Shown one piece after another: positions 4,500 to 5,810 of a stretch of 5,810 nt of DNA. The stretch comes from Micropruina sp. (GTDB taxonomy: Bacteria; Actinomycetota; Actinomycetes; Propionibacteriales; Propionibacteriaceae). Both the position numbers and the translations under genes were made by a program. Numbering within the stretch: the first letter of the stretch is position 1; every line of letters starts with the position of its first letter. The DNA lies in NCBI GenBank assembly GCA_013693855.1, contig CP059261.1, forward strand, positions 2,583,190 to 2,588,999, in the 5' to 3' direction. The notes beneath the pieces are model-generated. The model did not search any database, had not been told where the DNA came from, and saw nothing but the letters and a program-made list of their open reading frames with translations.

Positions 4500-5462
4500 A
4501 TGAACGAAGTGGCGGCTAAGCCATACATCCGACTCCTCAGCGAGTTCGGCATTCAGAGCCGACTGCCAGGTGGCCTACCCGTCGAGGGCTGGGCCGACGC
4601 GTATCTGATGCGGGGCAGTTCCGAGCAGCAATACACCGTGTTCGTGAGGGCGAGCTTCACGTTGGCTGACGCCGCTTGGATCGGCAAGGAACGAGGCCCG
4701 GCGCTCGTCTTGAGCAACTTCGTATCACCGCGGACCGCCGATGCACTGCGCCGGGCCGGCGTTCAGTACCTGGATACTGCCGGGAACGCTTGGATCACGT
4801 TCGGCGACGTACTCATCGATGTCCGTGGCCGCCCCAGGCCCAAGGGCGTAGCGCCGGCGGCAGCGACGGGCAACCTTTTCAGCACGGCCCGCGCCCAGGT
4901 CATTTTCGCGCTGCTTGCTTGGCCTGACCTGTGGCAGGCACCTCTGCGGGAGTTGGCCCGCGCCGCCGACGTCTCGGTGGGCCAGGCTCACAACGCGCGT
5001 CAGTTGCTCTCGGAGGCCGGGTACAGGGCAGGTTCGCGACCCGCCGGTCAGTCCGACCTCCTTGAGCTGTGGGCAGCCGCCTACCCAACCGGGCTCGGAG
5101 CCAAGCTCACCCGCGCCACTTACAGCGGCTCCATCGAGCACGTGCGTCCAGCAGCTGAACCCGACACGCTCTATATCTCGGGCGAGTCGGCAGTGCCGGA
5201 GTTGCGTCCGGCAACACTCACTCTCTATGCACCCAGGGAAGACTCGCTCCTGCCGGTCGTGAACCGCTGGCGATCCGATGGGCCGACGAACATCGAGGTC
5301 CGCCGAGCTTTCTGGAGCGCCCCAGACGGCACCCGACCGGGCGTCCAGCTCGCGCCGTGGCCACTGGTCTATGCCGACCTCGCCGCCAGCGATGACCCCC
5401 GCGTGCGCCAGGCCGCCCAAGACTGGAGGCAGTCCCATGCTGGACCTGACACTAGTTCCTGA
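4500..5462 (+). CDS. AbiEi-family antitoxin / winged-helix repressor of a type IV toxin-antitoxin pair
   Basis: A 320-residue protein. The N-terminal part carries G-W-A-D-A-Y-L-M-R-G, Y-T-V-F-V-R-A-S-F and, near 74-109, S-P-R-T-A-D-A-L-R-R-A-G-V-Q-Y-L-D-T-A-G-N-A-W-I and V-L-I-D-V-R-G. A winged helix follows at about 131-178 (R-A-Q-V-I-F-A-L-L-A-W-P, then L-R-E-L-A-R-A-A-D-V-S-V-G-Q-A). The C-terminal half has L-W-A-A-A-Y-P-T-G-L-G, L-Y-I-S-G-E-S-A-V, the V-V-N-R-W-R block and A-P-W-P-L-V-Y-A-D-L. These match actinobacterial AbiEi-type antitoxins, which neutralise a partner nucleotidyltransferase without stable binding and repress the operon. ATG 4500 is preferred because purine-rich AGGTGGAGGG precedes it; GTG 4491 (leaderless) and ATG 4470 are alternatives, the latter lying upstream of the predicted transcription start. 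Its end overlaps the toxin-like gene by 26 nt. Confidence 0.75.
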   Translation: MNEVAAKPYIRLLSEFGIQSRLPGGLPVEGWADAYLMRGSSEQQYTVFVRASFTLADAAWIGKERGPALVLSNFVSPRTADALRRAGVQYLDTAGNAWITFGDVLIDVRGRPRPKGVAPAAATGNLFSTARAQVIFALLAWPDLWQAPLRELARAADVSVGQAHNARQLLSEAGYRAGSRPAGQSDLLELWAAAYPTGLGAKLTRATYSGSIEHVRPAAEPDTLYISGESAVPELRPATLTLYAPREDSLLPVVNRWRSDGPTNIEVRRAFWSAPDGTRPGVQLAPWPLVYADLAASDDPRVRQAAQDWRQSHAGPDTSS

Positions 5463-5810
5463 CGATTTCCTGGAGCCGGCAGCAAGGGTGGTCGAAAAGG
5501 TGCTGGCAACGTCGCCGTCACTTGCCCCCAGAGACGTCATGCTCGTCGGTGCGTGGTGCCGCAACATCCTGCACCGCGCACTCGGCCACGACTTCGAGAC
5601 CACCGCGACGCGCGACCTCGATCTCGCACTGGCCCTGGCCTCCTGGGATGCCTACCGAACCCTCGCCACCACCTTCCCGGCGGTTGGTCACACCGGCATC
5701 CGTTACCGGGTCGCCGGCATCGACGTCGATCTTCTCCCGTTCGGGGAGATCGAGGATCCCGATGGGATCGTCGAGCCACCCACCCGGGAAGTCCCATTCA
5801 GCGTGTGGGC
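5437..5810 (+). CDS. AbiEii-like nucleotidyltransferase (toxin partner), truncated by window end
   Basis: An ATG at 5437 inside the antitoxin gene, with GGAGG (5425-5429) 7 nt upstream, opens 124 codons that run off the window. V-G-A-W-C-R-N-I-L (residues 37-45) is the nucleotide-binding G-x-W/R turn of the polymerase-beta-type nucleotidyltransferase fold. T-R-D-L-D-L-A-L-A-L (58-67) supplies the metal-binding D60-x-D62 pair, and I-D-V-D-L-L-P-F-G (95-103) the probable third acidic residue, D98. AbiEii-type toxins use this centre to transfer nucleotides; relatives modify tRNA 3' ends and halt growth during phage attack, though this protein's substrate is not visible. Its position after an AbiEi-like gene makes it the toxin candidate. 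The first glycine motif is G-A-W rather than the G-G/G-S of classical AbiEii, so it may belong to a separate branch of the fold. Confidence 0.75.
   Translation, partial: MLDLTLVPDDFLEPAARVVEKVLATSPSLAPRDVMLVGAWCRNILHRALGHDFETTATRDLDLALALASWDAYRTLATTFPAVGHTGIRYRVAGIDVDLLPFGEIEDPDGIVEPPTREVPFSVW

Noticed and set aside
4725..5603. Minus-strand open frame of 292 codons across the antitoxin and toxin-like genes
   Set aside because: No domain is visible, it crosses two well-supported plus-strand genes, and its residue composition is typical of antisense shadow frames.

Overview
The window is high-G+C DNA with the codon use of an actinomycete. The gene families (MmyB-type regulator with a divergent DUF2255 gene, CocE-type hydrolase, actinobacterial AbiEi-like antitoxin) fit Actinomycetota. 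I cannot place it to genus. The only lower-G+C stretch is a gene-free region at about 4130-4330.

Minus-strand block, 1-3544. Reading leftwards from 3544, a MmyB-type helix-turn-helix regulator is followed by an MFS transporter joined to it by a 4-nt GTGA overlap. A gene then starts inside the end of the MFS gene. That third gene is broken: it begins as a CocE/NonD-type hydrolase, loses its frame twice, and at a shared Phe-Val-Pro-Phe sequence turns into the C-terminal third of an aldo/keto reductase, which carries two further compensating frameshifts. Next come a cyclophilin-like lipoprotein, whose signal peptide is readable but has no usable in-frame start codon, and the first 60 codons of a zinc-type NADP-dependent oxidoreductase, which starts at TTG and leaves the window. 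The layout suggests a regulator-exporter-redox operon with a decayed centre.

Plus strand, 3675-4046. A small DUF2255 gene is transcribed divergently from the regulator across a 130-bp spacer. The spacer holds a perfect 12-bp palindrome next to the regulator's probable leaderless promoter.

Gene-free region, 4047-4499. It contains a terminator-like hairpin, a minus-strand fragment that looks like the 3' end of a tRNA (T-arm plus acceptor 3' strand, no 5' half), and two near-identical 19-bp repeats on either side of that fragment, each made of two GTGGGGCA units one helical turn apart. This looks like the attachment site of a tyrosine-integrase element, with arm-type sites on both sides of a tRNA-derived core. 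No integrase gene lies in the window.

Plus strand, 4500-5810. Immediately beyond the att-like region is a two-gene operon resembling a type IV (AbiE) toxin-antitoxin or abortive-infection pair: an AbiEi-family winged-helix antitoxin/repressor, and a nucleotidyltransferase overlapping it by 26 nt and truncated by the window end. A three-copy TGTTCAG operator sits on the predicted promoter of the pair. The right part is best read as defence cargo of a mobile element next to its integration site; the left part is ordinary accessory chromosome with one degraded locus.
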